DNA from: an uncultured Bacteroidota bacterium
GTDB taxonomy: Bacteria; Bacteroidota; Bacteroidia; Bacteroidales; P3
DNA length: 5,983 nt
NCBI GenBank assembly: GCA_900546465.1
Contig: URCX01000121.1
Coordinates: 1-5,983, forward strand
Direction of reading: 5' to 3'
Shown here: positions 5,697-5,983 of the stretch, piece after piece
How positions within the stretch are numbered: position 1 is the stretch's first letter
Layout: every line of letters begins with the position of its first letter
Made by a program: the position numbers and the translations under genes
The notes under the pieces: model-generated
Database searches by the model: none
What the model was told of the DNA's origin: nothing
What the model saw: the letters and a program-made list of their open reading frames with translations, nothing else

Positions 5697-5732
5697 GATA
5701 GTATTACTCTCAAATTCTCCGGTGATACTATC
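5697..5732 (+). repeat. 11-bp hairpin, possible trmN6 terminator
   Basis: GATAGTATTAC at 5697-5707 pairs with GTGATACTATC at 5722-5732 through 11 bp, one pair being G-T, with a 14-nt loop. Six T (5740-5745) follow after a 7-nt spacer. It may therefore end trmN6 transcription weakly, but the loop and spacer are longer than in the terminators at 4867 and 5773. The stem is mostly A-T. Confidence 0.5.
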
Positions 5733-5772
5733 TGAAGCCTTTTTTCCTTTGATAATATCTTTCCTTAGTCGG

Positions 5773-5801
5773 AAAATAAAAAAGGGAGCCGAGTGGCTCC
5801 C
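5773..5801 (-). terminator. Intrinsic terminator of the minus-strand T9SS cargo gene
   Basis: GGGAGCC at 5784-5790 and GGCTCCC at 5795-5801 form a 7-bp, GC-rich perfect stem with a 4-nt loop. Read on the minus strand the stem is followed by TTTTTTATTTT (complement of 5773-5783), a strong rho-independent terminator. It lies 24 nt beyond the stop codon of the minus-strand gene. Read on the plus strand it is followed only by CTTG, so it works mainly leftward. Confidence 0.88.
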
Positions 5802-5825
5802 CTTGAAGTGTTTGCCGATTGTCTT

Positions 5826-5983
5826 TTATTCGACTATCAGCTTTTGTGTGTTTACGTTATTACCGCATAGGATACGTATGTAATATACTCCGCTTGCGTA
5901 ATTGCTTGTATTGAGTTCGTATGTCTCAGTGCCTGCTTGCAAATCCTCCGTTTGGATTATTCTGCCTTGAAGATCGCTGACGA
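5826..5983 (-). CDS. C-terminal end of a secreted protein with T9SS type A sorting domain
   Basis: The minus-strand frame reading leftward from the right edge to a TAA at 5826-5828 encodes 51 residues; the rest lies outside the window. They read as the end of a type IX secretion sorting domain (type A). SDLQGRIIQT matches the 'D..G+.+' strand, then comes LNTSNYASGVYYIRI, matching the hallmark 'L+...Y.SGVYYI+I', and the end is QKLIVE, matching the usual final strand 'kK.+v'. In such proteins this domain directs passage through the outer membrane by T9SS and is normally cleaved by PorU, often with attachment to A-LPS. The passenger domain, which sets the function, is not visible, so no substrate can be named. 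The gene is convergent with trmN6 and is closed by the terminator at 5773-5801. Confidence 0.88.
   Translation of the reverse strand, partial: VSDLQGRIIQTEDLQAGTETYELNTSNYASGVYYIRILCGNNVNTQKLIVE

Larger units (their letters stand above)
5616..5783. other. Structured intergenic segment without a convincing gene
   Basis: The gap between the convergent trmN6 and T9SS-cargo genes is 210 bp, and this part of it holds no frame with a start, ribosome site and family similarity. It does hold two strong inverted repeats (5626-5658 and 5697-5732) and two copies of ACTATCYGAA (5624-5633 and 5727-5736) about 100 bp apart. All three ACTATC/GATAGT hexamers lie at the edges of these repeats. This could be the trmN6 mRNA tail, a structured RNA, or a small dispersed repeat. 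Confidence 0.5.

Noticed and set aside
5620..5783. Open minus-strand frames after the T9SS gene stop
   Set aside because: They lie beyond the stop and terminator of that gene, have no credible start or ribosome site, and overlap inverted repeats; I recognise no family.

Overview
The window is about 6 kb of ordinary chromosome from a member of the Bacteroidota, most likely Bacteroidales-like. Four things in the sequence point there. A minus-strand reading frame at the right edge ends in a type IX secretion (T9SS) C-terminal sorting domain. A promoter before exbB has the Bacteroidota -33/-7 form (TTG, 19 bp, TAAATTTG). The leader before exbB is A-rich and has no Shine-Dalgarno sequence. The LspA has the long catalytic-loop insertion, and the TraR/DksA-like protein the degenerate zinc finger, that I associate with this phylum. 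No mobile element, CRISPR array, rRNA or tRNA was seen.

Layout, left to right. Positions 1-320 hold the 3' part of a TraR/DksA-like regulator gene whose start lies outside the window. It is followed at once by lspA (GTG start at 326) and a CNNM/CBS-domain 'hemolysin-type' membrane protein (GTG start at 992). These three are packed with 5-nt and 3-nt gaps and look like one transcription unit read from the left. A 154-bp gap (2279-2432) carries an AT-rich inverted repeat, the promoter, a leader hairpin and an A-rich leader. Next is a four-gene proton-channel operon: exbB, a small four-helix membrane protein of unknown function, and two different exbD paralogues. It ends at a strong intrinsic terminator (4867-4897).

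Only 13 nt past that terminator lies the ATG of trmN6 (4911-5615), a tRNA1(Val) A37 N6-methyltransferase. The 210 bp beyond it contain no convincing gene, but they hold two perfect or near-perfect inverted repeats, a repeated ACTATCYGAA motif and, at 5773-5801, a strong terminator facing left. That terminator serves the convergent minus-strand gene whose last 51 codons fill 5826-5983.

How the genes work together: LspA matures lipoproteins in the inner membrane. The ExbB/ExbD proteins would form an inner-membrane proton-driven motor that energises outer-membrane transport or another envelope task, with the four-helix protein as a possible extra subunit. No tonB is visible. The right-edge protein would be exported through the outer membrane by T9SS. 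TrmN6 is a housekeeping tRNA enzyme unrelated to the envelope genes. Nothing here amounts to a clearly new system. The parts most worth a second look are the four-helix protein inside the exb operon, the arrangement of terminator and trmN6, and the structured intergenic segment at 5616-5783.
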